64,000 nt of DNA. Origin: Hymenobacter sp. 15J16-1T3B (GTDB lineage: Bacteria > Bacteroidota > Bacteroidia > Cytophagales > Hymenobacteraceae). Location of the stretch: positions 558,001-622,000 of the forward strand of contig NZ_JAJFAV010000001.1 in the NCBI RefSeq assembly GCF_020711235.1, written 5' to 3'. The notes below the pieces were generated by a model. The model was not told where the DNA came from. It saw only the letters and a program-made list of their open reading frames with translations, and ran no database searches. Position 1 is the stretch's first letter. The number at the start of each line of letters is the position of its first letter. Made by a program: the position numbers and the translations under genes. This document shows positions 33,233 through 46,592 of this stretch, piece by piece.

Positions 33233-35890
33233 TTAGCCGTGGAAGCGGCTGCGGCCTTTCTTGCCACCGCCTTTGCCCGCCTTGGGCGGACGGCTGCCGG
33301 CCGGTTTGTCGCCGCGGCCTTCCGAACGTCCGCCACCACCCGAGCGGCCCCGACCACCGCTTCGCTCGTCGCGGGCGGCGTAGCCATCGGACTTCGAGCG
33401 GCCAGCGCGGCGCTGGTTGCTACCGGTGCCGGAGGTTACCAGGTCCAGGTCGATGGTGCGGTCGAGCAGGTTGGCGGCTTTGATGATGACCTGCACATTG
33501 TCGCCGAACTTGATGATACGGCCGGTGCGCTGGCCCACCATGCGCATGCGCTCCTTGTCGTACTCGAAGTAATCCTCGTCGATGTCGGAGAGACGGACCA
33601 TGCCTTCGCTCTTGGTTTCGCCCATTTCCACGTACATGCCGCGCTCGTTGAAGCCCGACACCACGCCGGTGAACTGCTCACCCACGTGCTCGGCCATGAA
33701 CTCGACCTGCTTGTACTTAATGCTAGCGCGCTCGGCCTGGGCGGCCCGCTTCTCGCGCTCCGAGGAGTGCTTGCAGTCGGCTTCCAGCTCCACCGCGTCG
33801 GCGCTCTTGGCCCCGTGCAGGTAGTCTTCGAGCAGGCGGTGGGCCATCATGTCGGGGTAGCGACGGATGGGCGAAGTGAAGTGCGAGTAGTGGTCGAAGG
33901 CCAGGCCGAAGTGGCCCAGTGGCTCGGTGGTGTAGATGGCCTTGGACATGGCCCGCACCGCCAGCGCCTGAATCACCGACTGCTCGGGCTTGCCCTCCAC
34001 GGCGGCCGTCAGGTTGTTCAGCTCCTTGCTCACGTTGGCGTTTTCGCCGAACTGCAGCGAGTGGCCGAACTGCCGGGCAAACTGCGCAAAGTTCTCCAGG
34101 CGGTCGGGGTCGGGCGCGTCGTGGGTGCGGTACACCATCGTGAGGCGCGGCTTGCGGGGCTTCAGGCGGAACACAAACTCGGCCACCTTCCGGTTGGCCA
34201 GCAGCATGAATTCCTCGATGAGCTTGTGCGCGTCCTTGCGCTCCTTGATGAACACGCCCACCGGCTTGCCGTCGGCGTCGAGCTTGAACTTCACCTCCGG
34301 CGCTTCGAAGCTGATGGCCCCTTTGCGGAACCGCTCGGCCTGCAGCTTCTTGGCAATCGAGTTGAGCAGGTTGATGTCGGCGGCGTAGTCGCCCTCGCCC
34401 GATACGATGCGCTCCTGGGCCTCCTCGTAGGTGAAGCGGCGGTCGGAGTGGATGACGGTGCGGCCGTACCAGGAGTTGTAGAGCTTGCCCTTCTCGTCGA
34501 GCTCAAACACGGCCGAGAAGGTCAGCTTGTCTTCGTTGGGGCGCAGCGAGCAAAGCCCGTTTGACAGCCGCTCGGGCAGCATCGGGATGGTGCGGTCGAC
34601 CAGGTACACCGAGGTGGCGCGGTGCTTGGCTTCCTTCTCCAGGCGGGTGCCGGGCTGCACGTAGTGCGTCACGTCGGCGATGTGCACACCGATTTCCCAG
34701 TGGCCGTTTTCCAGCTGCCGAATCGAGAGGGCATCGTCGAAGTCCTTCGCGTCGACGGGGTCGATGGTGAAGGTGGTGATGGGGCGGAAGTCGCGGCGCT
34801 TGGCAATTTCCTCCTTGCTGATGCTGGCCGGAATAGCGTTGGCCTCGGCTTCCACTTCCTCCGGGAATTCGAAAGGCAGGCCGTACTCGGCCATGATGGC
34901 GTTAATCTCCGCCTCGTGGCCACCGGCCTGCCCGAAGCTGCGCACCACCTCGCCCACAGGCTGGCGGCCGGCCTCGGTGGGCCACTCCGTCACGCGCACG
35001 AGCACCTTGTCGCCGTTCTCCGCGCCGTTGAGCGCGTGGCCGGGCACGAACACGTCGAAGTAGAGCTTCTTGTAATCGGGGTGCACGAAGCCGAAGCCGC
35101 CCTGCACCTGCAGGCGCCCTACGACTTCCTCCTTCACCCGCTCCACGATTTCCACCACGTCGCCGGTGGGCTTGCCGTCACGGTTCTGGCCGAGGCGCAC
35201 GCGCACCGTGTCGCCGTCCATGGCGAAGGCCAGGCGGTCGGTGTAGACGCGCAGGTCCTCGGGCAGCTCCTCGCTCACGATGAAGGCAAACTTGGGCGTG
35301 GCCAGGTCTACAGTGCCGGTGATGGTGGGGCCTGCTTGGTAGCTGGCCTCGCGTCGCTCCCGGTAGCCCGGGCGGTGGCTGCGGTCGGTGGTGCCGGGCA
35401 TGTCGAAGCCGGCCGAGCGGCGGCGGTGCACGATGGGGCCTTCTTCCAGGCCCTCGCCCGGCGACTCCATCGGCCGCTGGCGGCGGGGCTGATAGCCTCC
35501 TTCGGGGGCAGCTTCCAGGCTGCCTTTGCCGCGGCGCGGGGCGAGCTCAGCGGTGGGCTGGCTTGGGTCAGCGGGTTGGTCCTGATCGGGACGCTCAGTC
35601 GAGCTGCGGCCCGGAATTTCCACGAGGCGGTAGTCGTCGTTCTGAAGCAGGGCAATGTGCCCACTTTTCTTGAGGGCCTTGAGCGTGTCGAACAGTTGGT
35701 CGCGTTGGTCTTTATCGACCACGCCGAGGCGGCGCGCGAGTTGGCGGTAGTTGAACACCTTGCCGGGGTTGTCGGCGAAAATGCGGAAGACCTGGGTCTT
35801 GTTGATGACGGCCGGCTGAGCGGCTTGGTCGCGGCGGCGGGCCGGGTCGCGCTGAGGGCGCGGGGCGTCCGAGTCGTTATTTCTCTTCAT
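33233..35890 (-). CDS. rnr: Ribonuclease R
   Basis: The product is 885 residues. It is a 3'-5' exoribonuclease of the RNB family that degrades structured RNA. An N-terminal winged-helix-like part (VFRIFADNPGKVFNYRQLARR) and OB-fold regions come before the catalytic RNB domain (TIDPVDAKDFDDALSIR, with the metal-binding Asp cluster, and RYPDMMAHRLL). A C-terminal S1 domain (GVVSGFNERGMYVEMGE) follows. The tail is Lys/Arg/Gly-rich (RSGGRGRSGGGGRSE), probably for RNA binding. The start is MKRNNDSDAPRPQ. It ends beside the bidirectional terminator. Confidence 0.96.
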   Translation of the reverse strand: MKRNNDSDAPRPQRDPARRRDQAAQPAVINKTQVFRIFADNPGKVFNYRQLARRLGVVDKDQRDQLFDTLKALKKSGHIALLQNDDYRLVEIPGRSSTERPDQDQPADPSQPTAELAPRRGKGSLEAAPEGGYQPRRQRPMESPGEGLEEGPIVHRRRSAGFDMPGTTDRSHRPGYRERREASYQAGPTITGTVDLATPKFAFIVSEELPEDLRVYTDRLAFAMDGDTVRVRLGQNRDGKPTGDVVEIVERVKEEVVGRLQVQGGFGFVHPDYKKLYFDVFVPGHALNGAENGDKVLVRVTEWPTEAGRQPVGEVVRSFGQAGGHEAEINAIMAEYGLPFEFPEEVEAEANAIPASISKEEIAKRRDFRPITTFTIDPVDAKDFDDALSIRQLENGHWEIGVHIADVTHYVQPGTRLEKEAKHRATSVYLVDRTIPMLPERLSNGLCSLRPNEDKLTFSAVFELDEKGKLYNSWYGRTVIHSDRRFTYEEAQERIVSGEGDYAADINLLNSIAKKLQAERFRKGAISFEAPEVKFKLDADGKPVGVFIKERKDAHKLIEEFMLLANRKVAEFVFRLKPRKPRLTMVYRTHDAPDPDRLENFAQFARQFGHSLQFGENANVSKELNNLTAAVEGKPEQSVIQALAVRAMSKAIYTTEPLGHFGLAFDHYSHFTSPIRRYPDMMAHRLLEDYLHGAKSADAVELEADCKHSSEREKRAAQAERASIKYKQVEFMAEHVGEQFTGVVSGFNERGMYVEMGETKSEGMVRLSDIDEDYFEYDKERMRMVGQRTGRIIKFGDNVQVIIKAANLLDRTIDLDLVTSGTGSNQRRAGRSKSDGYAARDERSGGRGRSGGGGRSEGRGDKPAGSRPPKAGKGGGKKGRSRFHG

Positions 35891-36588
35891 GGTGAAAAGG
35901 GTCGCCGCCGGGCTGCTTTGGGTATCTCTGACGGGCGGCGAGTTTGCGGAAAAAAGGCAGGCAAATCAGCGCACCGAAATGGGCGGGCCTGCGGGGTGAA
36001 TATGCGCGTCGGGCCGATTTTGTTGCGTCCGGCGCGGGCTGGTCGACCTACGTTGCGCGGGCTGACCGGGTTAAGTTGTGCGAAAGAAACAGAACTTCTG
36101 AATATTTCTCTTTTTCCTAGGGGTATAGGACTGGGTAACACGTACGGCCGCAATAGAGTTGCGCAGACAAGGCTTTTAGGCCCTGTAGGCCTATTTGCAT
36201 GCACGAGGTTGGTCCCGGGGTAAAGTGGCCGTGGGTGGTTCAGAAAGGCTGTAGTTACCTCGTTAAGCTGATAGAACTAGGTAGGAATATGCCCTCGTGT
36301 AAACCAATAAAGACCCACATAAGCGGTAATGCTAGCAGTAAGGAACCACACGGCGGAAAGACACCACACTGTCATTCGGCCGACAATCAGCTTGGTTTGC
36401 TTTAGTATGGTGACCTGCGACTGTAGGGAGCAAGGTAATGGCCATTTATTGCCAAAAACTATCAGCCTTTTTGACTACCGGAAGCAACGTCATAAAGATG
36501 ATAAGGCTGGATGGCCAAGTGATGTAAGCACATATCACCCGCCGGTTAGGCTCTCCTCGATTGAATTGAATCGTAGAGAATTTCCTGC
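35891..36588. other. 700-bp non-coding, lower-GC stretch
   Basis: This gap lies between rnr and the ABC ATPase gene. Short plus-strand open frames at about 36199-36592 have no family look and no good start context, so I do not call them. No tRNA or clear hairpin is apparent. The region is less GC-rich than its surroundings and may hold the rnr promoter or a degraded gene. Confidence 0.5.
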
Positions 36589-38595
36589 TTAAGCCAACTG
36601 CCGCCGGGCTACCGCAGCCCGAATATCCTCTGGCGAGTCTTTGGGAATGGCGGCCAACAGACGCTTGGTGTATTCGTGCTGGGGGTTGGCGTAGATGTCG
36701 GCGGCGTTGCCTTGCTCCACGATTTGTCCGGCGTTCATCACCAGCAGCCGGTCCGACATAAAGCGGGCCACCGACAGGTCGTGGGTGATGAAGAGGTAGG
36801 TAATGCCGAAGTCGCGCTTAAGGTCGTTGAGCAAGTTCAGTACCTGGGCCTGCACCGAGACATCCAGCGCCGAGACGGATTCGTCGCAGATGATGCACTT
36901 GGGTTGCAAGGCCAGCGCCCGGGCAATGCAGATGCGCTGCCGCTGGCCGCCGCTGAACTCGTGCGGGTAGCGCAAGTAATGTTCCTCCTTCAGCCCCACC
37001 GTGCGCAGCAGCTCCAGCACCCGCGCCTTTTGTTGGGCCTTGGTGCCGCCGACGTTGTGCACGCGCATCGGCTCCAAGATGGCTTCGCCCACGGTGAGCA
37101 TGGGGTTCAACGCCGCGTAGGGGTCCTGGAAGACCATTTGAAAGTCGCGGCGACGACGGCGCAGTTCCCCGGTTGAGAGCTTGGCCCAATCATCCCCTTC
37201 GAACAGAATGCTGCCGCTGGTGGGTTCTACCAACCGGAGGAGCGTCCGGCCGAGTGTGGTCTTGCCGCAGCCCGACTCACCCACCAGCCCCACTGTTTCG
37301 CCGCGGCGCACGTCGAAGCTTACGCCGTCGACGGCGCGCACTACTTCGGTAGCCCGTCCAAAGAAGCCCTTGCGCACAGGGTAGTGCACGCGCAGATCCT
37401 GCACGCGCAGCAGCACTTCCCCGGCCGGAGCGGCAGTAGCACTTGAGTCCTCCGCTCCTATCTCACTGAACGACGGCGCTGAAGTATCGGCCGGAACGAA
37501 GTTCACGGGTGCTGACGAAGCAGCTGGTGGCAGCTGTCCGGTTTCCAATAGTGGCGCATTTTCGAAGCCTTCAAAGGTATTGTCGAGCCGTGGAACAGCT
37601 GAATGTTCCACGGGAAACAATTTGCCAATGTCCTCGCTGTTCTGAGGGGACTCGACCGTTTGCGCAGCCACTTCGTTTGCAGGACTTTGCAGGACGGCAG
37701 CTTCTGTAACCGAGAAGCTACCCGAAGCGTCTTCCTGCATGAAATCGGCTACCGTCGGAAGTTTTTTTCGGCCCAGCGAAAGTTTTGGGCGGCAAGCCAG
37801 CAGCCCCTTGGTATAGGGGTGCTGGGGGTTGGTGAAGATGTCGAGCACCTTTCCCTGCTCCACCACCTTGCCGCGGTACATCACCAGGATGCGGTCAGCA
37901 ATTTCCGCCACCACGCCCAGGTCGTGGGTAATAAAGAGCACGGCCGTGTTGCGCTGCCGGCGCAGGTCGTCGATGAGTTGCAGGATGCGGGCCTGCACTG
38001 TCACGTCGAGGGCGGTGGTGGGCTCGTCGGCAATGAGGACGGCGGGCTGGCAGGCCATAGCCATGGCAATCATCACCCGCTGCTTTTGCCCGCCGCTGAT
38101 TTCGTGGGGGTAGCTCTTGAAGATTTTCTCCGGCCGGGGCAGCTGCGCTTCGGTGAACAACTCAATGGTGCGGGCCTCGGCTTCCTGCTTGCTAAGCGTG
38201 GTGTGCAGCCGTAGAGCTTCCACGACTTGCGCCCCGCAGGTGTGCACGGGGTTCAAAGAGGTCATGGGCTCCTGGAAGATGAACGATATTTCGTTGCCGC
38301 GCACCCGCTGCAGCTCGGTTTCGGAGAGACGCAGCAAATCAACTTCCCTGCCCAGCGCTTCGGACTGAAAGCGTGCTTCTCCCCCACTCAGCCGGCCGGG
38401 CGGCATAGCAATCAGCCCGAGCATGGCCAGCGAGGTCACCGACTTGCCCGAACCCGACTCGCCCACGATGGCCACCGTCTCGCCGGCGCGCAGCTGAAAC
38501 GACACACCTTCCACGGCCCGCGTCAGGCCGTACTGCGAGGCAAAGTCGATGGTCAGGTCGCGGACGTCGAGAAGCACGGAATTGGCGGTTTGCAC
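36589..38595 (-). CDS. Double ABC-ATPase of peptide/nickel transport type
   Basis: The product is 668 residues with two nucleotide-binding domains in one chain, each with Walker A (GESGSGKS and GESGCGKT), a signature (SGGQKQR and SGGQRQR) and a Walker B ([11 protein letters not shown] and [11 protein letters not shown]). The layout is that of DppD-DppF fusions such as GsiA/YejF, which energise uptake of oligopeptides or similar solutes. A 120-residue variable linker (about 280-395) separates them. No permease or binding protein gene is adjacent. The start is taken as GTG 38595; no ATG is near. Its linker carries a parS-like sequence at 37604. Confidence 0.92.
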   Translation of the reverse strand: MQTANSVLLDVRDLTIDFASQYGLTRAVEGVSFQLRAGETVAIVGESGSGKSVTSLAMLGLIAMPPGRLSGGEARFQSEALGREVDLLRLSETELQRVRGNEISFIFQEPMTSLNPVHTCGAQVVEALRLHTTLSKQEAEARTIELFTEAQLPRPEKIFKSYPHEISGGQKQRVMIAMAMACQPAVLIADEPTTALDVTVQARILQLIDDLRRQRNTAVLFITHDLGVVAEIADRILVMYRGKVVEQGKVLDIFTNPQHPYTKGLLACRPKLSLGRKKLPTVADFMQEDASGSFSVTEAAVLQSPANEVAAQTVESPQNSEDIGKLFPVEHSAVPRLDNTFEGFENAPLLETGQLPPAASSAPVNFVPADTSAPSFSEIGAEDSSATAAPAGEVLLRVQDLRVHYPVRKGFFGRATEVVRAVDGVSFDVRRGETVGLVGESGCGKTTLGRTLLRLVEPTSGSILFEGDDWAKLSTGELRRRRRDFQMVFQDPYAALNPMLTVGEAILEPMRVHNVGGTKAQQKARVLELLRTVGLKEEHYLRYPHEFSGGQRQRICIARALALQPKCIICDESVSALDVSVQAQVLNLLNDLKRDFGITYLFITHDLSVARFMSDRLLVMNAGQIVEQGNAADIYANPQHEYTKRLLAAIPKDSPEDIRAAVARRQLA
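37604..37619. promoter_or_regulatory. parS-like sequence, one mismatch, inside the ABC gene
   Basis: TGTTCCACGGGAAACA differs from the parS consensus only at one central base (CACGTG to CACGGG). It lies in the variable linker of the ABC ATPase gene, 9.9 kb from the perfect site at 27740. A chance match is possible but unlikely. Confidence 0.45.
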
Positions 38596-38667
38596 GGGTT
38601 TCGCAGGCGAAGGTGAGGTTGGCTTCGGGTAAATGAAGTTGAGGCGCTTAAAAGCCCTAAAAAGCGC

Positions 38668-39054
38668 TTAAACGCAGGCTTCGAGCTGATGCAGCTGCTC
38701 CTGCAGATACGCAAAGGTACGCGGGGCGCGGGTAGGCAGCTCGGCTAGGCCGGTACCTAGGCCGTCCTCGGGAAGCACTACGTGGCCGCCGGCCCGCAAA
38801 TGGTCAAAAACTGGCGCTGAATCCTCGGCAATCATCTGGCAGTTCTGCTCGCAGGTGTCGTCGGTCCAGAAGTCGTCGGACGCGGTGCGGGCGGGCTTGC
38901 GCTTGGTCCTCACTCCTACCGCGTTCAGCTCGCCGCGCATGGCCTTGGCTTGCCCGCCGTAACCGCGCCGCCGCTCGTTGTCCCCGAAGACGTAGAGCGT
39001 GTTAGGGTTAGCTTTTAAGTCTTCGGGAGTGATGAATTTCTGTTTGCGGAGCAT
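38668..39054 (-). CDS. Phage-type hypothetical protein with FGDN motif
   Basis: The product is 128 residues from the ATG at 39054; a longer start would add an Arg/Tyr-rich tail with no family look. The core is NTLYVFGDNERRRGYGGQAK, followed by MRGELNAVGVRTKRKP and a long hydrophilic end. This block resembles small phage and plasmid proteins with a macro-like nucleotide-binding beginning; it may be a stray from a mobile element. The gene lies in a lower-GC pocket. Confidence 0.6.
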   Translation of the reverse strand: MLRKQKFITPEDLKANPNTLYVFGDNERRRGYGGQAKAMRGELNAVGVRTKRKPARTASDDFWTDDTCEQNCQMIAEDSAPVFDHLRAGGHVVLPEDGLGTGLAELPTRAPRTFAYLQEQLHQLEACV

Positions 39055-39343
39055 ATCAGCGGTGATAAAGAGGCGCTCTAGCTGGCTTGCAATAATTGGC
39101 TGGTACCGTCGATACTTCAGGAGGTAGCAGTACCCGCGCCGCCTTCTGAAACACGTTTTTGCGATTCTAAGCCAAACCAGACGGCTAAATGGACTTCCGA
39201 ATGGCTGTAATGTTTTCATCTGGAAGACCTACTACGCCGATTAAGCCATCAAACTCGATAAAGCTTCCAATTCTAACGTCTATACTGCTCATGAGCAGCC
39301 TCTATGCGGTCTTACAAGAACGGCAGTAATTAGCTTAAAACAG
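39055..39343. other. Lower-GC intergenic pocket
   Basis: This stretch between the FGDN gene and lspA has reduced GC and no recognised site apart from the small open frame at 39185-39292. It may hold remnants of a transferred segment. Confidence 0.45.
39185..39292 (-). CDS. Possible very short protein
   Basis: The frame of 35 codons begins MSSIDVRIGSFIEFDGLIGV. The pattern VRIGSFIEFDGLIGVVG looks like the start of a small SH3-like beta domain, so this may be a real mini-protein or the broken 5' end of a longer gene. It is directly upstream of the FGDN gene on the same strand. Evidence is thin. Confidence 0.3.
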   Translation of the reverse strand: MSSIDVRIGSFIEFDGLIGVVGLPDENITAIRKSI

Positions 39344-39373
39344 AACGGCCCGCACCAAGTGATGCAGGCCGTT
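39344..39373 (-). terminator. Terminator after lspA
   Basis: AACGGCCCGCA pairs with TGCAGGCCGTT with one mismatch, with a T-rich stretch behind it on the minus strand. Confidence 0.65.
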
Positions 39374-39396
39374 GAAAATGAGTATTTAAGGAGCTT

Positions 39397-40047
39397 CTAC
39401 ACTGCTTCGGCAGCGTCTTGCCGGGGCGTAGTGGGCTCGTGCGGTTCGCGGGCCAGGTGCTGCACGTCCTCGTGGTGCTTAAAGAACTTGCCCTGGTTCA
39501 GCAGGATGAAGACCACGCCCAGAAAAATGGCTGAATCGGCGATGTTGAAGATGGGCCAGAGCGAGAGGTGCATGTTGCCCACCAGCGGCCAGGAAGCGGG
39601 CAGAAAGCCCTCGTACAGGTCCAGGTAGAGCATGTCGATAACCTGCCCGTGCAGCCAGGGCGTGGGCGCGCCGAAGGGGGCGTTGTTGTAGACGATGCCG
39701 TAGAAAATCGAGTCCACCAGGTTGCCGATGGCCCCGCCGAGAATGGCGGCAATGCACCAGATCAGGCCCCGCGGCGCGCCGGATTTCCACAGCTTGTAGA
39801 TGTAGTAGCCGATGCCCGTCACGGCCAGCAGGCGGAACAGCGTAAGGATGACTTTGCCATAGGGCGGCGGCAGTTCTACGCCGAAAGCCATGCCGGGATT
39901 CAGCGTGTAGTGGAGCTTAAACCAGTCGCCAATCAGCGGGATTTCGCCCGGCATGCCCGGCTGCATGTAGGTGTGCACGGCCCACTTCGAGAGTTGGTCG
40001 ATGGCAATTACGAGCAGGGCAAACAGGTAGTACTTCCAGTATTTCAT
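39397..40047 (-). CDS. lspA: Signal peptidase II (prolipoprotein signal peptidase)
   Basis: The product is 216 residues from the ATG at 40047. It removes signal peptides from lipidated prolipoproteins in the inner membrane and has four transmembrane helices. The two catalytic aspartates are seen as Asp 112 in GAIGNLVDS and Asp 171 in FNIADSAI. The C-terminal tail is longer than usual and rich in His, Glu and Pro. It serves the many lipoproteins in this window and follows ileS on the same strand. Confidence 0.95.
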   Translation of the reverse strand: MKYWKYYLFALLVIAIDQLSKWAVHTYMQPGMPGEIPLIGDWFKLHYTLNPGMAFGVELPPPYGKVILTLFRLLAVTGIGYYIYKLWKSGAPRGLIWCIAAILGGAIGNLVDSIFYGIVYNNAPFGAPTPWLHGQVIDMLYLDLYEGFLPASWPLVGNMHLSLWPIFNIADSAIFLGVVFILLNQGKFFKHHEDVQHLAREPHEPTTPRQDAAEAV

Positions 40048-40272
40048 GAATTCGCTGATTTGGCGGCCGGGATGAAATTGCACAGTGCAAAGCACAACGC
40101 TCACCCCAATCTTATGCTGCCCCGGCACAAAACTCGGCGGGGATTTATGCTGATGGATTTGGCCTGGGCGGGCCGGAAACGGGTATTTTGGACTGTTTCA
40201 GACTAAACGGCCGGCATTTTGTGCGCCGGTGTGCCGGGCGGCGAATGTACGTCGCCGCCCGGCACCTGTAGC

Positions 40273-43701
<3,429 letters not shown>

Positions 43702-43848
43702 CGGGATTGGGGCCTCAGCTCCTAGCTTTTCTCCGGTTGAGAAAGGGAAAATCGGCGCGCACGAGCGGCCTGGATCGGGCTAGGAAAGTCGGTTATCGAG
43801 TGCAAACAAAGATGCGGGCAAAAAGGCTCACGGGCAGCGACTAAGCGC

Positions 43849-46386
43849 CTACGCCTCACCGGGCAACTCCGCATCCGGAGGGGCCACCGGCAGCGAGGCG
43901 CCGGGCTTCACCTTGATGCGGTTCAGGTTCAGCTCCAGGTCGTCGTCTTCCTCGTGGTACTGCTCGTCGTAGTGCTGAATCAGGGCGCTGTCGATGGTTT
44001 CGTCCTTGCCGTGTTCGAAGGTGACGAGCAGGGCCGGCAGCAGAATCAGGTTCGAGAAGTTGGTAATCAGCAGCGAGGCCGACATGAGCAGACCCAGCGC
44101 CTTGGTGCCGCCGAACTCAGAGAAGGCGAAGATGCTGAAGCCCACGAAGAGCACGATGCTGGTGTAAATCATGCTGGTGCCGGCCTCGCTCAGCGTGGTG
44201 CTGATGGCGGCCCGCACGCGGCGGCCGTTGGCGGCCATTTCCTGGCGGAACTTGGCCAGCAGGTGAATGGAGTTGTCGCCGTCGATGCCCAGCGCGATGC
44301 AGAAAATCAGGGCCGTGGCGGGCTTCAGCGCAATGCCGAAGAAGCCCATGATGCCGGCCGTGAGCAGCAGCGTCACGAAGTTGGGCAGCAGGGTGAAGAA
44401 CACCGAGCGGATGGAGCGGAACAGAATCAGCACGATCAGGCCCACCAGCGCAAAGGCCAGCACCAAGCTTTCCTTGAGCGTGCCGATGACGTATTCGTTG
44501 CCCTTGGTGAAGAGAATGGTGGTGCCCGTCATGCGCACTTCCATGCCCGTGCCCTTGAAAATTTCGTTGATCTGGGGCTGAATCTTGGTGATGAGCAGCG
44601 TGTCGAGGTTGCGCGAACCGATATCGGCAATCTTGAGGCTGATGCGGGCTTTCTGGCCAAGCGAGTCGGTGAAAGAGCGCAGCAGCTTGTCATTCATGCT
44701 GGCGGCAGCTTTGGGGCTGCCCACGGAGGCCGTTTGGGTGCTGTCAGCCCCGGCCGCGGCGCTGTCGGCAGCGGGCGCCGCGCTGCGCGAGCGGGCCAAG
44801 TAACTCAGGATAAAGTTCTTTTCCGAGTTGTCCGGCAGCCGGTAGTAGGTGGGGTCGCCGTTGTAGAAGGTCTGCGTGGCGGCCTTCAGGAAGGTCACGA
44901 TGCTGATGGGCGAGGTGAGCTGGGGCTGGGTGCGCAGGTAGTTTTCAAGCCGGTCGATGCGCTCCAGGTTGCTCAGCTTCAGGATGCCGCGCTTCTTACC
45001 CGTGTCCACCACGATTTCCAGCGGCATTACCCCGTTGAAGTGCTCCTCGAAGAACTTCAGGTCGGAGTTGACCGAGGAGTTTTTGGGCAGATCATCCACC
45101 ATGTACGACACGGCCTGCAGGCGCGAGGCCCCCAGCGCGCCCAGCGCGCAGAGCACGAAGGCAATGCCGTAGACCGTGCCGCGGCGCTCCAACACGAGGT
45201 AGTCGAAGAACTCCAGCAGCTTGGTCAGCGGCTTGGCGTCGAGGTGCTCCAACTGCTTTTCGGTGGGCGGCGGCAGGTAGGTGAAGACTATCGGGACGAG
45301 GATAATCGAGATGAAAAACGCCGCGAAAATGCTGATGGTGGCCACCCAGCCGAACTGGTAGAGAATGGCAATGTTGGTGAAGCAGAACACGAAGAAGCCG
45401 ATGGCCGTCGAGGTGTTGTTCATCAAGGTCACCAGCCCGATTTTGCGGATAACGCGCACCATGGCCAGCACCTGGTTGCCCGAAATGCGGTAGTCGTAGT
45501 GGTAGCGGGAGAGCAGGTAAGTGCAGTTCGGAATGCCGATTACAATCAGAATACTCGGAATCAGACCCGTCAGCAGGGTGATTTTGTAGCCCAGCAGCAC
45601 GATGGTGCCCACGCACCACACCACCGCCACGCCCACGATGAGCAGCGGAAACACCACCGCCGACCACGTCCGGAAGAACACCAGCAACGTGACGCTGGTG
45701 ACCAGAGCCGCCAGCATCAGGAAAAACTTCATTTCGCCCGCCACCTTGGTCGTCATGGTGGAGCGCACGTAGGGCAGGCCGGCGTAGTGCAGCTTGATGC
45801 CCGTTTTCTTGGTAAACCGCTCGGCGTGGCCCAGGATGTTTTTCATCACCGCCTGCCGCTTCGAGGAGTTCAGGTACTTCGGGTCCATGGTCAGGGCCAG
45901 CAGCGTGGCCCCGGTGGTGGGGCTGATGAGCTGGCCCTTGTAGAACTCTTGCCGGTTTACGATGCGCATCAAGGAGTCCAGTTCCTTCTGCGTTTGCGGG
46001 AAGGTGCGGAAGATGGGCGCCGCGGCGAAGCGCTGGCCCGCGGTGTCCTTGGTGAGCTGGATGAGCTTGGTCACCGACAGCACCCCGCTCACGCCTTCCT
46101 CCTTGCTCAGGGTGTCGGTGAGCAGGCGCAGCTCGTTGAAGTTGCCCAGCTTGTACACCGAACTATCCTGCAGCCCGAGCACGAGCACGTTGCCGTCCTC
46201 GCCGAAGGTTTTCTTGAACTGCTGGAAGTACACCATGTCCGGGTCGTCGGGCGACACGACTTGGGCAAAATCGTAGGTCATTTCCACGTCCTTGGCCTTC
46301 CAGGCCATGAACACGGTGATAATGCTCAGCAGCCCAACGAGCAGGCGGCGGTTCTTGATTATCAGCAGGGCAAGCTTACTCCACAT
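43849..46386 (-). CDS. MMPL/RND family transporter
   Basis: The product is 845 residues. It has the duplicated RND plan: a first helix, a large periplasmic loop (about 40-210), a five-helix bundle (FFLMLAALVTSVTLLVFF onward), a middle helix, a second loop and a second bundle with ALGIDGDNSIHLLAKF, where Asp residues could carry protons. The family exports lipids, hopanoids or other hydrophobic molecules. No periplasmic adaptor or outer-membrane partner is adjacent, which suits the MMPL/HpnN type. The substrate is unknown. Confidence 0.88.
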   Translation of the reverse strand: MWSKLALLIIKNRRLLVGLLSIITVFMAWKAKDVEMTYDFAQVVSPDDPDMVYFQQFKKTFGEDGNVLVLGLQDSSVYKLGNFNELRLLTDTLSKEEGVSGVLSVTKLIQLTKDTAGQRFAAAPIFRTFPQTQKELDSLMRIVNRQEFYKGQLISPTTGATLLALTMDPKYLNSSKRQAVMKNILGHAERFTKKTGIKLHYAGLPYVRSTMTTKVAGEMKFFLMLAALVTSVTLLVFFRTWSAVVFPLLIVGVAVVWCVGTIVLLGYKITLLTGLIPSILIVIGIPNCTYLLSRYHYDYRISGNQVLAMVRVIRKIGLVTLMNNTSTAIGFFVFCFTNIAILYQFGWVATISIFAAFFISIILVPIVFTYLPPPTEKQLEHLDAKPLTKLLEFFDYLVLERRGTVYGIAFVLCALGALGASRLQAVSYMVDDLPKNSSVNSDLKFFEEHFNGVMPLEIVVDTGKKRGILKLSNLERIDRLENYLRTQPQLTSPISIVTFLKAATQTFYNGDPTYYRLPDNSEKNFILSYLARSRSAAPAADSAAAGADSTQTASVGSPKAAASMNDKLLRSFTDSLGQKARISLKIADIGSRNLDTLLITKIQPQINEIFKGTGMEVRMTGTTILFTKGNEYVIGTLKESLVLAFALVGLIVLILFRSIRSVFFTLLPNFVTLLLTAGIMGFFGIALKPATALIFCIALGIDGDNSIHLLAKFRQEMAANGRRVRAAISTTLSEAGTSMIYTSIVLFVGFSIFAFSEFGGTKALGLLMSASLLITNFSNLILLPALLVTFEHGKDETIDSALIQHYDEQYHEEDDDLELNLNRIKVKPGASLPVAPPDAELPGEA

Positions 46387-46409
46387 CGGCTACAGCAGGA
46401 AAATTGGGG

Positions 46410-46417
46410 CAAAGGTA
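46410..46417 (-). promoter_or_regulatory. Bacteroidota -7 element for the MMPL gene
   Basis: CAAAGGTA reads TACCTTTG on the minus strand and ends 23 bp before the MMPL ATG. Confidence 0.65.
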
Positions 46418-46592
46418 CGCATTGACCGTTGGGGGAATTTTCCGGGGAAATAGCACCTGAACCAGAAAAAGAAATATTTCGGCAAGTATCTGTAACTCAC
46501 TATCTTAAAAACTGCGTATACCGTCGTAGATTTTGTCGCCGTCATTTCCGCGCCCGTACAACCCTCACCGTTCCCGGCGGCTCTTGCCTTCG

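Noticed and set aside
36199-36592. Short plus-strand frames in the gap between rnr and the ABC gene
   Set aside because: No domain, no promoter or start context, and codon usage unlike the neighbours.
40231-40265. A 14-bp perfect hairpin between lspA and ileS
   Set aside because: It has no T tract on either strand and is within a probable ileS-lspA transcript, so I do not call it a terminator.
43954-46425. A plus-strand frame of 823 codons opposite the MMPL gene
   Set aside because: It is a shadow of the real minus-strand gene: no family features, biased His/Gln/Glu composition.
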